Shown one piece after another: positions 36,685 to 45,479 of a stretch of 64,000 nucleotides of DNA. Source of the DNA: Wolbachia endosymbiont of Folsomia candida (lineage in GTDB: Bacteria; Pseudomonadota; Alphaproteobacteria; Rickettsiales; Anaplasmataceae); NCBI RefSeq assembly GCF_001931755.2, contig NZ_CP015510.2, forward strand, positions 1,736,001-1,800,000, given 5' to 3'. The notes under the pieces are model-generated. The model ran no database searches. It had not been told where the DNA came from and saw only the letters and a program-made list of their open reading frames with translations. Each line of letters starts with the position of its first letter. The first letter of the stretch is position 1. Made by a program: the position numbers and the translations under genes.

Positions 36685-37170
36685 ATGGATAAGAACATTG
36701 AAGATGCATTGATTTCTTTAGGAGAAATATTAGTAATAGTGGCAGTAATTGGCTCTTTATAAGGTCTTTGGCTAAGTTCTAGAGTTTTATCACCTTTGAT
36801 CGCAGGTGGAGTTTTGGGTTCTATAGTTCCTGCACTTTTTTTAACTTTTTCTATACTATCATTATTAAAAAAGTTATGTGAAGGAAATGGTAGAAGAGCA
36901 GATTTAAAGGAAATGTTTGCCCTGGTCGCTTGGACAGCTACAAGCGGTCTCATTGGAGTTGGCTTTGCTGCAGCCGCAAATGCTATATTCCCTGGCGTAA
37001 TGCTTGCAATGGGGTCACCAGCTTTGGTAGGTGCAGTAATAGGAGCTATAGCACCACTTGCAGGTTTCTTTGTAACAGCCTCTGTGGAAGGGTTTATTAT
37101 ATCACCTGTAATTGAACGCTTTTCTTCAAAGGAAAAGGAAGACGATCCATCATTGTGTTGTAGTTTATAG
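36685..37170 (+). pseudogene. Family member D, interrupted by one nonsense codon
   Basis: The frame from ATG 36685 encodes MDKNIEDALISLGEI..., closely matching member C, but codon 26 (36760-36762) is TAA where C has CAA. The frame then continues intact to 37170 with GVGFAAAANAIFPGVMLAMG, SPALVGAVIGAIAPLAGFF and the same SKEKEDDPSLCCSL tail. A downstream TTG at 36796 could restart translation, but without a ribosome site. Recent inactivation is likely. Confidence 0.8.
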
Positions 37171-37213
37171 CTATTTTATCTACAATCAGTTCTATAATTT
37201 TAAATTATAGTTT

Positions 37214-37276
37214 ATGTTTAGCAGGCTTATAGTAAGATCGATTTCAGTATTACTAATTTGTCTGCTGTCTTTTTAG
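37214..37276 (+). pseudogene. Truncated duplicate of secD 5' end (second)
   Basis: ATG 37214 begins MFSRLIVRSISVLLICLLSF and stops at TAG 37274-37276. It matches secD through its first 19 codons, slightly longer than the first relic. The upstream TACAATCAGTTCTATAATTT is shared with intact secD. Confidence 0.8.
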
Positions 37277-37310
37277 CATATATTTCATTTCAAGTCACAT
37301 GTTTGTATTC
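37273..37310. other. Duplicated hemC start/upstream fragment
   Basis: TTAGCATATATTTCATTTCA (37273 on) matches TTAGCATGTATTTTATTTCA at 35801, which covers the hemC start codon and leader on the reverse strand; the match continues through CAAGTCACATGTTTG. It joins the second secD relic directly. The rest of the gap up to 37407 holds the leader of member E, with no other gene. Confidence 0.65.
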
Positions 37311-37407
37311 TATGTCTATTTTTTGTTATTTCCAATTCAGTTGTTGACTCTTCTATAATGAGCATAGTACAGTAAAGATATTTAACTAATAATTAATGGG
37401 GTATTTT

Positions 37408-38046
37408 ATGTTAGTATCGGACAATAGACCATATCATGGTCATGGTAGCGAAGCGTCTCTTTTTACAAAGTTTATGTGTTGCGGAGCAATCGGAGCATTC
37501 TTTGGATCAGGTATGGCAGTTATTATTGCACGTTATACATCTTCAGCATTAGCAGTTGCTTTATTGACTGGTGGATTTTTGGGTTGTCTATTGACTTTAT
37601 TCTCAGTACTGTTCTTTGTTGATTCCGTTGTAATAAGAAAGCCAAACGAATCATTATCGGGATGCAAAAATTTAGAATTATTATGGGAGTATAAAAATTT
37701 CACCAAATTAGTTATAAATTTTGTTATTCCCACTGCATTTGGAGTTGGTATAGGAGCAGGAGTAAATTTTATGTTAGGAGCTGGCATTGCAACAGTTGCA
37801 AATGCTGTTTTTCCTTCTACGATGTTAATCAAGGGTTGCTCAGCTGCTTTTTTAGGTTCATCTGCGTTACAAGGTGCAGCAATAGGAACTATTACAGTTG
37901 TGGCGGTATTGGGAGCACTATGGATTGCCAATAATGCAGTTGATTATATAGCTAAATGCCTTTCTCCAACAGAAAAAGTAAACTGTAATATTGATGAGGT
38001 TGCTATTAACCAAATGCGGAACATACAATTTAGTGAGAATAAATAA
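37408..38046 (+). CDS. Gly/Ala-rich multi-pass membrane protein, family member E (divergent)
   Basis: 212 residues from ATG 37408 (MLVSDNRPYHGHG); an ATG 12 bases upstream overlaps the GGGG ribosome site, and alignment with the leader of member C (AATGAGGCTATT ATG) favours the inner start. Hydrophobic segments at about 20-45, 48-75, 103-135 and 150-175. The signature is weaker: GIATVANAVFPSTMLIKG and SSALQGAAIGTITVVAVLG. It is the oldest or fastest-evolving member, 79 bp upstream of secD. Confidence 0.6.
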   Translation: MLVSDNRPYHGHGSEASLFTKFMCCGAIGAFFGSGMAVIIARYTSSALAVALLTGGFLGCLLTLFSVLFFVDSVVIRKPNESLSGCKNLELLWEYKNFTKLVINFVIPTAFGVGIGAGVNFMLGAGIATVANAVFPSTMLIKGCSAAFLGSSALQGAAIGTITVVAVLGALWIANNAVDYIAKCLSPTEKVNCNIDEVAINQMRNIQFSENK

Positions 38047-38125
38047 GATATCCTATTATCACCTCTGTCTTGTAGTAAATAATTATTTAGTTTACAATCA
38101 GTTCTATAATTTTAAATTATAACTT

Positions 38126-39736
38126 ATGTTCAGCAGGCTTATAGTAAAATCGATTTCAGTATTACTAATTTGTCTGCTGTCTTTATATATGGTACTGCCA
38201 AATTTTTTTGATAATAAGTTTTTTATTTCAACAAAGAGAATAAATTTGGGTCTTGATTTGAAAGGAGGAGCATCTTTACTCCTGAATATAGACTTAGATT
38301 TCTACTTCAAAGAAAAATTAGGTATACTAGCTGATGAGATAAAAGAAGCGTTACTAGCAAAAAATATTAAGTGTGATATACAAAACGAACCTCTTGCAAA
38401 ATCACCTGTTATTTCAGCTGGGATCCAGAAAAAAGAGGTGTGGATTCCAGCATCACGCGCTGGAATGACACCAGATGGGGCTGGTGAAAAAGTAATTGTC
38501 AAATTAAGCAACCCCGATGACTATAAAAAAGCATCTGTATTAATTAGTAAAATGGATCCTAATTTAGAGCTGAGTAAAAAAGACTCTTCTATTTTCATTT
38601 CGTATAAGCCTCATTACAAAAGCTCTTTAATCAGTGAAATAGCTGCAGAATCGATAAATAATGTCCAGCGGCGCTTGGATACGCTTGGAACAAAAGAAGT
38701 GAGCGTGCAAAAGCAGGGACAGAGCAAAATATTAGTGCAGGTGCCTGGAGTGGATAATACTGAACAGATAAAATCTCTGCTTGGCAAAACAGCTAAGTTA
38801 AGTTTCCATTTGGCGAACAATAATGTGGCTAAGATACAGGATATAGATCATGAAACCACTGTTTTACTTAAAGATTCTTTAGGTAATTCTTATCCAATAT
38901 TTCGCAAAACTGAAATAGGTGGTGATGCACTTGTTAATGCATCAGTTAGATTTGGCTCTCTTGGTAAACCAGCAGTACATTTTAAATTTGACAGCACAGC
39001 AAGTAAAAAATTCGCAAAAATCACTAAAGAAAACGTTGGAAAACCTTTTGCGATTGTTTTGGACAATACAATCTTAACTGTGCCACAGATACGTGAACCT
39101 ATTTTAAATGGAGAAGGAGAAATTAGTGGCAGTTTCACTGAAAAACAAGCAAGCGAACTTGCAATACTTTTAAAATCTGGAGCACTGCCAGCGCCGCTTA
39201 AAATAATTGAAGAGAAAAATATTGGTCCGAGTCTCGGAGAAGAGTCAATAAAAGCAGGAGAAATGGCAGCCATAATTTCTATAATAGCTGTATCTTTCTT
39301 TATAATTATTATTTACGGTAAATTAGGCTTATTAGCCTCTGTTGCATTACTTTTTAATGTAATTCTCATATTATTAATTCTGACACTGCTTGAAGCGACT
39401 CTAACTCTGCCTGGAATTGCTGGTATTGCACTCACTGTTGGTATGGCAGTTGATGCAAATGTTTTAATATTTGAGCGAATTCGTGAGGAAATCAAATCTG
39501 GCAAGAGAGTGGAACGTGCTATTGAAGAAGGGTTTAAAAATGCGATAAAAACCATACTGGACTCAAACATCACAACATTAATTGCTGCAGGAATAATGTT
39601 TATTATTGGCAGTGGAGCAATAAGAGGTTTTTCCGTCACTTTATCAATAGGAATTTTATGTTCGATGTTTTCTGCAATCACAGTCACAAAGCTTTTGATA
39701 GAGCTATGCGTGAATCCTAAAAAATTGATTCTTTAA
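38126..39736 (+). CDS. secD: Protein translocase subunit SecD
   Basis: With SecF, pulls proteins through SecYEG using the proton gradient. 536 residues: TM1 near 8-26, GLDLKGGASLLLNIDLD, periplasmic P1 domain with INNVQRRLDTLGTKEVSVQKQGQSKILVQVPG, GSFTEKQASELAILLKSGALPAPLKI, then five C-terminal TMs with GIALTVGMAVDANVLIFERIREE. Residues about 97-118 (IQKKEVWIPASRAGMTPDG) are not SecD-like: they are the in-frame translation of a palindromic repeat. The last 4 bp overlap a convergent acetyltransferase gene. Two truncated copies of its 5' end lie upstream. Confidence 0.94.
   Translation: MFSRLIVKSISVLLICLLSLYMVLPNFFDNKFFISTKRINLGLDLKGGASLLLNIDLDFYFKEKLGILADEIKEALLAKNIKCDIQNEPLAKSPVISAGIQKKEVWIPASRAGMTPDGAGEKVIVKLSNPDDYKKASVLISKMDPNLELSKKDSSIFISYKPHYKSSLISEIAAESINNVQRRLDTLGTKEVSVQKQGQSKILVQVPGVDNTEQIKSLLGKTAKLSFHLANNNVAKIQDIDHETTVLLKDSLGNSYPIFRKTEIGGDALVNASVRFGSLGKPAVHFKFDSTASKKFAKITKENVGKPFAIVLDNTILTVPQIREPILNGEGEISGSFTEKQASELAILLKSGALPAPLKIIEEKNIGPSLGEESIKAGEMAAIISIIAVSFFIIIIYGKLGLLASVALLFNVILILLILTLLEATLTLPGIAGIALTVGMAVDANVLIFERIREEIKSGKRVERAIEEGFKNAIKTILDSNITTLIAAGIMFIIGSGAIRGFSVTLSIGILCSMFSAITVTKLLIELCVNPKKLIL
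38444..38466. repeat. Small palindromic repeat inside secD, in frame
   Basis: ATTCCAGCA-TCACG-CGCTGGAAT has the same 9-5-9 layout and TCACG loop as the intergenic repeats at 4673, 22418, 22531 and 56651, with one A-C mismatch next to the loop. It encodes residues 107-114 of SecD. The preceding GGGATCCAGAAAAAAGAGGT belongs to the same repeat type. Confidence 0.8.
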
Positions 39737-40287
39737 TGTAAAATACCATTAGTATTATTTTTAATCATCAAAGTTACACTATTATCTTCCCTAATTTTTT
39801 TAAACCCAACTTTTTCGTAAACACGAATCGCACCAATATTTGCTGTTTCAGAATCAACAAAGACGTTTTCAAAAATTTTAAAGACAAATTCATTCAAAAA
39901 TATATCCAAAGCTTGTGAACCAATGCCCTTACCTACATAATCCAGCTCTCCAATATACCAATCTATTGCAGCACAGCTATCTGGAAGATCTGAAGCATCA
40001 TATCCCTGCTCAGGTGGAAAGTCATGTTTATTATAGAATTGAATATAGCCAATAGCAGTCTTATTAAAATTAATAATAAAAGCATGCATGGATTTTTCAA
40101 TCACTTGCGTTGCAAGCACCAAACGCTTAAATCCTTTTACGTAATTACCATATCTTTTCTCAATCAGCTCTATTGTCCAATTGATATCCGTATCCCACCA
40201 TCTTTTCACATGAGGTGTTTTTAACCATCTGAGCAATAGCTGGAAGTGTTCTTCTTTTAATGGTTCAAATGTTATATTTTCGTTCAT
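39733..40287 (-). CDS. GNAT acetyltransferase, AAC(6')-like
   Basis: 184 residues from MNENITFEPLKEEHFQLL; eight upstream codons in frame include another Met but are not family-like. Motifs: LLRWLKTPHVKRWWD, IGYIQFYNKHDFPPEQGYD, AAIDWYIGELDYVGKGIGSQAL (acetyl-CoA loop) and NIGAIRVYEKVGFKKIRED. This matches the Acetyltransf_8/aminoglycoside 6'-acetyltransferase-like group; the natural substrate in an endosymbiont is unknown. The stop overlaps secD by 4 bp. Confidence 0.82.
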   Translation of the reverse strand: MNENITFEPLKEEHFQLLLRWLKTPHVKRWWDTDINWTIELIEKRYGNYVKGFKRLVLATQVIEKSMHAFIINFNKTAIGYIQFYNKHDFPPEQGYDASDLPDSCAAIDWYIGELDYVGKGIGSQALDIFLNEFVFKIFENVFVDSETANIGAIRVYEKVGFKKIREDNSVTLMIKNNTNGILH

Positions 40288-40445
40288 GTGTTCCTCATAA
40301 AAATTTTTCAAGCTATTATCTTTTCTATTCTCCTCTTACGATACATTGATTATGCAAGAAGTTTAATTCCTTTACAGTTGTTTTTTATCTATATTAGGTT
40401 TAAACTGAAATTTAATTCCATTTTCGTACAAATTTAATATTACTT

Positions 40446-41618
40446 ATGCGGTTAAGATACTACCTGATAGCACTACTTTTATTATTATTCTCACAAAATA
40501 ATGCTAACGCCAGAGTCATTCTTGATAAGGGAATATTTTATGCAGCACTAGATGCAAAAATGGATTTAAAATTTGGCTATGTCCATGAAACAGGGCCTTT
40601 TGGTTATGATGCTAAATACAAGACTTCAAGTTGCTCAAACATGCGCTTTCTTTATCTACAACGTGTTTATCCAAGCACTCAAATGGGATTTAATGTCAAA
40701 GTAGGAGCTTCTAGTATTGCAAATCTAAAAGCACTCGATATAAAAAAACTGGATCTAGAAGAGTGGTATTTTATCATTAAAAATCTGGGACTTGGATCAA
40801 TTGAATATGGCAAAAGAAGTTTAGTTAGTCAGGATATGCTAATTAATACTTCAAAGATTTACGCAGCAGGTGGAGGAGTGAATGGTGATTGGGCAAATTA
40901 TGCAAATTTGCGTGGTGAGCACAAAAAAGCTGATGGAAGTGGATATGATAAAGATAACGCTTTTTGGGTAAAACCTAATATCTATAGTGAGTATAATGGA
41001 TTAAAATTAGAGTTAGCACAACCGGTAATAAGCTATATATCTCCTGAATTTTATAATTTTCAGTTAGGACTTAGCTATGTTCCTGGGAAAAGTAATTTAG
41101 GATATAACAACCTAATCGGCGCAGGTCTTTCTTACTACAATAGTCTGTCAGATGACATAAATTTTACTACTGCCTTAACTGGTGAATTTGCAAGGGAAAA
41201 TTTCACTGACTGTAAAAGTGAACCACCTAATCGTCAATGTAATAATCAACTACTACACTGGAATTTCGGTTTGAACGTAAAGTTCTTTAATCTTAATTAT
41301 ATTTTCTCGTATGGTAATGGTGGTAAGTCAGGTAGAAAGCTTAGTCCTGAAACAACCAACACATACTATATGAATACAGGAGTTGCTTACCATTCTGATT
41401 CTCGTAAATTGAGCTTAACATATTTCAATAGTGGTAGGGAGATTGCTAATTTGGGCAAAAACGAATTAACATCATACGCTGTAAGCCTTGAATATCCATT
41501 TGTTTTGGGTACTTCATACTATTTAGATATTGTAAAATTTGACACAAAAGAACCACAAATAATATTTAGCAACAATGGTTATGTGTTTCTTGCCGGATTA
41601 AAATTCACCTTCAAATAA
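40446..41618 (+). CDS. Outer-membrane beta-barrel (porin-like) protein
   Basis: 390 residues. MRLRYYLIALLLLLFSQNNANA is a signal peptide with likely cleavage before RVILDKG. The mature protein has alternating aromatic strands (LKFGYVHETG, GFNVKVGASS, FNLNYIFSYGNGG, KLSLTYFNSG) and ends VFLAGLKFTFK, an amphipathic final strand as in barrel proteins. Acidic/polar loops include CKSEPPNRQCNNQ with two Cys. Architecture resembles gram-negative porins; it may form a channel for nutrient uptake from the host vacuole. A strong terminator includes its stop codon. Confidence 0.7.
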   Translation: MRLRYYLIALLLLLFSQNNANARVILDKGIFYAALDAKMDLKFGYVHETGPFGYDAKYKTSSCSNMRFLYLQRVYPSTQMGFNVKVGASSIANLKALDIKKLDLEEWYFIIKNLGLGSIEYGKRSLVSQDMLINTSKIYAAGGGVNGDWANYANLRGEHKKADGSGYDKDNAFWVKPNIYSEYNGLKLELAQPVISYISPEFYNFQLGLSYVPGKSNLGYNNLIGAGLSYYNSLSDDINFTTALTGEFARENFTDCKSEPPNRQCNNQLLHWNFGLNVKFFNLNYIFSYGNGGKSGRKLSPETTNTYYMNTGVAYHSDSRKLSLTYFNSGREIANLGKNELTSYAVSLEYPFVLGTSYYLDIVKFDTKEPQIIFSNNGYVFLAGLKFTFK

Positions 41619-41647
41619 AGGTTGCTGCATTCTAGCAGCAACCTTTA
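41616..41647 (+). terminator. Terminator that includes the stop codon of the barrel protein
   Basis: TAAAGGTTGCTGC (41616-41628) pairs perfectly with GCAGCAACCTTTA (41635-41647), loop ATTCTA. The first three bases are the TAA stop, so the stem begins at the stop codon. No long T-run follows, but the 13-bp stem is strong. Confidence 0.65.
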
Positions 41648-41652
41648 TGTAT

Positions 41653-41768
41653 AGCTGAAATAAGTAAGATTTCCCGACGTCATACCGCGATTTATTCGCG
41701 GTATCTCAGCGTAGATCCCGCTAACAAGCAGCGGGATGACTAGGTTATTAATCGTTACTAAGTTAGCT
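41653..41768. repeat. Palindromic MITE-like repeat, intact copy
   Basis: Imperfect inverted ends AGCTGAAATAAGTAAGATTT (41653 on) and, on the other strand from 41768, AGCTAACTTAGTAACGATTA. Inside are two hairpins: ATACCGCG/CGCGGTAT (41682-41704) and ATCCCGCT/AGCGGGAT (41715-41737). Both ends recur at 61071 and 62166-62201 around IS481-like copy 3, which shows what that site looked like before insertion. Confidence 0.7.
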
Positions 41769-41779
41769 CCACATATTTA

Positions 41780-44700
41780 TTAGATTAAGTCGTGATCATG
41801 ATTATGATAACTTGGACAATCAAACATTTTTCCTCCCAAGCCACTGATTAGGTAAGAGTCATATTCACTATGTAGATCAGATAGCTCTATACTATCGAAT
41901 GTTTCTAAGCTAAAACCACTTGCATCTGACAGTAATTCATAGTTTAAATGATCAACTCTACTAACATCGCCTATCACTTTACCATTCTCATTAGTTATAA
42001 CAAGATCATAGTCAGCTCCAAGCTTCATTATCTTGATAGATATTTTATCTGCAGGTAACACTACAAGTTTCTTTGCATCACTATCATGAATTACGAATTT
42101 ACTATCTTTAAAGTAGTATTTTTCTTCTGGTAAAACACCAACCTTATATTCTGATGCATGCAATTTATGCCAAAATTTTAAGACAGATTGCTTGTCTGCT
42201 CCTTCCGCTCTGTGATACAAGGATTTTATGTCATTGTAATCTATAACAACATTTACCTTGTGCTTTCCATCTGAATCTTGATCACGGCTCTTTTCTATTT
42301 TTAAGATTGTATCTTTCAATACCACCTGTTCTTGTTTATGTGCCACTGGTCTTGTTGATTTTGATAAACCTTGCTGTGGTTGATCAGACTGCATTTCATC
42401 ATCTCTGCTCATTCCTGCTAAGCCTCGCAACGATGACTGCCCGCTATGAGTTTTGCTCTCTGTAACTATTTTTGCTTCAGACTTTTCTTCCTGCTTGCTA
42501 CCTGACCACCAATCAGATATACCACTCCAAGCATCACTAGCAACTTGTGCAATAACACCAGGAGTGCCATAACTGAAACTTTCTGGCGTATCATATTCTG
42601 GATTATCTTGCTCCTTACTTACTTGTTGTTTTTGGGTTTCAGCTTGCTTCCCTTTTGTAAATATCCTCTGATGGTCTGTATACCCTCTATTAGTATCACC
42701 TATATCACCCTTACCCTGATCAAAAGTTATTTTCTTACTTCCATCTTCCATATCTTCCACTTCAACTTGAGGAGAGACAGATGCCAAGAAATCGTTATAG
42801 CTGTAATTATAATCAGCAGAAAAGAATATTTTACCTTTGAAATTATGAAAATTATTAGATAGCATGCCCACTTCTTCATCACCATCAAATAATTTTACCT
42901 TAGTAAAATATGCCTGTCCATTTGATCGAACTATTTCACCGCTAGAGTTTCTCTGTATGCTGTAATCATTTGGATCATGTTTAACAGCGAAAAGCTTACC
43001 AGGGCTATATTTATCAAAATTTATAAGGCCTATATTTACATGTTTATGAGAATACTCTCTCGTCTCATATTCATGTGCAAACACTGGGTCAATATATCTA
43101 TACTCATCTGATATATCTGGCATACCTTCAGGGTGTTCGTTACCATCTCTTGTCGCTGGAACAAGCTTATATTCCCCACCTTTTTGTACTAATTTCAGGT
43201 GAGTAATACTGTTTGGGAATTGAAATCTTACATTTGCTCCATAATCATGAATAAATAATGCGCTTTCGTGAGTAACATTACCTGCTTCATCCATAACTTC
43301 TTCACGCACATAAAACCCCATATTTTTGAAGGCATGTAACGCTTCATCTCCTTGCTTCACAACTGCTTCGTGTACATCATCATCTGTTCTATCTGTTCCT
43401 TTATTGTCTAACAATCTTCCTTTTTCTACTATTACTCCACTTGCCTTTTGCTCGTCAGAATATTGAGCATGTTTTGAATCTTTGTGATCTAAAATCTCAG
43501 TGTCTTTAAGCAATAAAGACTCTAGATCTTCTTGTTGAATATGATTAACACTCGGGCTTAACAATTCATTTTCATGTAAGTGAGGCTTATCAAAATACTC
43601 ATCACTTTGAACCTTTCTCCCATCTATAAGAGATGCTTTATACTGACCACCCTCTTTTGTAATTGCCATATAAGCGCCACCATCATATTTTACATACAGG
43701 CCATGTAATGTATCTCCAAAAAAGAAAGATTCTTTATTGCTGCCTTCAACTTGCTTAAACAATCCAGTTTCGCTTAATAATTCTCCAAGCTTTGTATTGC
43801 CATCGTATAAAGATAGTGCTCCATCCATTCCTTGGCCAAGAGCTTTTAAAGTAAATATTTTACCTTCTTGTAGATCAATATGGCTTGCACTTCTTATCAA
43901 ATTTGGATCAATACAAATTAATTCTTCTAATATCTTCTCAGCATCAGTGCCCTTGGTTGCTTTTACTTGCTTTAAACCAGTTTTTATCATCTCATCAAGT
44001 AAGGAGCTTTTTGATTTCTCATACCAAGAAGGAATTGAACGATGTTTGTCTGAATATTCCTCGTAAGAAATTTTTCCTTCGCGATATTCTGCATTTATTT
44101 CAGCATATTTCACTGGCCTTTGTTGATTCAGATCTTTTAACCCATCATCGTAAGTTTGTTTTATATTTTCATCATATTTTGATAATAATTTCACAACCTG
44201 CTTCTTATATTCTTGGCTATCTTTATATTCACCTCCATCTTTATTAGAATAAGTGATCTTATACTTTCCATCGAGAGTACTTACTACTTTTAAAAAACTA
44301 TACTCTCCTTTTGATATCTGTAAGAGATCACCTGTTGCTTTGTTAGTTGCACGAATAACATCATGAAATGACGTGTGTTCTACAGGAGAAAAACTTCCTA
44401 CTTCATCGCCATTCATTTTTTCAATATTTGCTCTATAGTAAGATACATCTTTAATTTCCCCGTCTACTACTTCTTTTTTAGTTGCTATATATTCTCCTTT
44501 TGTTACTTGCAGAGCATTTATTTCTCTCATTGCAGTTTCTGTATTATTAGAACTGAGCCAATCTTTAAAGTCATCATTATGCTGCGTTATTTGGTTTAAG
44601 AAATTTTGTGACTTACCTGAATCACCTGCACCTAAAGCGCTTAGATAATCACTTAGCAAGTTTGGATGTTTTTCTTGTAAATACATTACCAATGCTTGAC

Positions 44701-45331
44701 CTGTTTTATATACCAAGCTATTTTCTTCGCTGTTAGCTGAATACTCCAAATTCAAAATTTTGCTCAAATCCAGCTTTGAACCTTCAGTTCTATCAATACT
44801 TGACCCTTGAGAATTGAATTTATGATCGGAGTGATGCTCAAAATAATCTGCAATACCCTCCATCAATACCGTAGGCAAAGATTTACCTCCTGTAGCATAG
44901 TAAGTTAACCCATGTGCAAATTCATGTTGAAGATTGTAAACTCCACCTTGTTGATAGACAAACATTTCAACAAATTTTCCTGGTTCTCCTCTGTAGTAAA
45001 TTTTACCACCCTCATTACCAAGTCTGAAATCAAAATCTTCATTTCCACCAAGGTTGGTGTAGTCAGCTTTATCATCAAACATGTAAATTTTAAATGTTTG
45101 TTCTGAGCCGCTGCGTTCTAACCCAAAAGCACTTTTAAAATTAGAGGCTGTTTCTCTGATCTCACTTTCAGCTTTAGCAATTTTACTTGCTCTTAAATTG
45201 TGAGAATAGACTTCTACTTTAATATTCAAATCATTAATTTTTATAATATATGGTGAATCGAATCCTTTGCCATTGTTGTTAAAATAATCTTCTTTAGTTA
45301 TACCTTTATTTGCTTGTCGATTGATCGCCAT
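41780..45331 (-). CDS. Very large HExxH metalloprotease-like protein (M9-like), probably secreted
   Basis: 1183 residues from the ATG at 45331, which has GGAGG eight bases upstream; a TTG five codons earlier lies within that ribosome site. Near residues 132-160 it shows VYNLQHEFAHGLTYYATGG...VLMEGIADYFEHH. HEFAH is a zinc-binding HExxH and EGIADY supplies the third ligand, spaced as in collagenase-like (M9) zincins. Up to 100 upstream residues have KIYMFDDKADYTNLG like the pre-zincin domain. The remaining 900 residues contain several degenerate 100-residue units with GG(x)YK motifs and a low-complexity stretch (KQEEKSEAKIVTESK). No N-terminal signal, so it is possibly a type I or IV substrate. 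Activity is untested. Confidence 0.7.
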   Translation of the reverse strand: MAINRQANKGITKEDYFNNNGKGFDSPYIIKINDLNIKVEVYSHNLRASKIAKAESEIRETASNFKSAFGLERSGSEQTFKIYMFDDKADYTNLGGNEDFDFRLGNEGGKIYYRGEPGKFVEMFVYQQGGVYNLQHEFAHGLTYYATGGKSLPTVLMEGIADYFEHHSDHKFNSQGSSIDRTEGSKLDLSKILNLEYSANSEENSLVYKTGQALVMYLQEKHPNLLSDYLSALGAGDSGKSQNFLNQITQHNDDFKDWLSSNNTETAMREINALQVTKGEYIATKKEVVDGEIKDVSYYRANIEKMNGDEVGSFSPVEHTSFHDVIRATNKATGDLLQISKGEYSFLKVVSTLDGKYKITYSNKDGGEYKDSQEYKKQVVKLLSKYDENIKQTYDDGLKDLNQQRPVKYAEINAEYREGKISYEEYSDKHRSIPSWYEKSKSSLLDEMIKTGLKQVKATKGTDAEKILEELICIDPNLIRSASHIDLQEGKIFTLKALGQGMDGALSLYDGNTKLGELLSETGLFKQVEGSNKESFFFGDTLHGLYVKYDGGAYMAITKEGGQYKASLIDGRKVQSDEYFDKPHLHENELLSPSVNHIQQEDLESLLLKDTEILDHKDSKHAQYSDEQKASGVIVEKGRLLDNKGTDRTDDDVHEAVVKQGDEALHAFKNMGFYVREEVMDEAGNVTHESALFIHDYGANVRFQFPNSITHLKLVQKGGEYKLVPATRDGNEHPEGMPDISDEYRYIDPVFAHEYETREYSHKHVNIGLINFDKYSPGKLFAVKHDPNDYSIQRNSSGEIVRSNGQAYFTKVKLFDGDEEVGMLSNNFHNFKGKIFFSADYNYSYNDFLASVSPQVEVEDMEDGSKKITFDQGKGDIGDTNRGYTDHQRIFTKGKQAETQKQQVSKEQDNPEYDTPESFSYGTPGVIAQVASDAWSGISDWWSGSKQEEKSEAKIVTESKTHSGQSSLRGLAGMSRDDEMQSDQPQQGLSKSTRPVAHKQEQVVLKDTILKIEKSRDQDSDGKHKVNVVIDYNDIKSLYHRAEGADKQSVLKFWHKLHASEYKVGVLPEEKYYFKDSKFVIHDSDAKKLVVLPADKISIKIMKLGADYDLVITNENGKVIGDVSRVDHLNYELLSDASGFSLETFDSIELSDLHSEYDSYLISGLGGKMFDCPSYHNHDHDLI

Positions 45332-45479
45332 AGCTTTAGCCTCCAAATTGTTAACTCTTTAGACCAAGCATAAAATGATCTTTCTAAGAAAGTGTGAATT
45401 TTCACGTTAGTATAATTTGCATTTTAGTAAAAAGGTATAAGCAATTAATTTTATATGCAAAATGTAAAATATAAGCATC

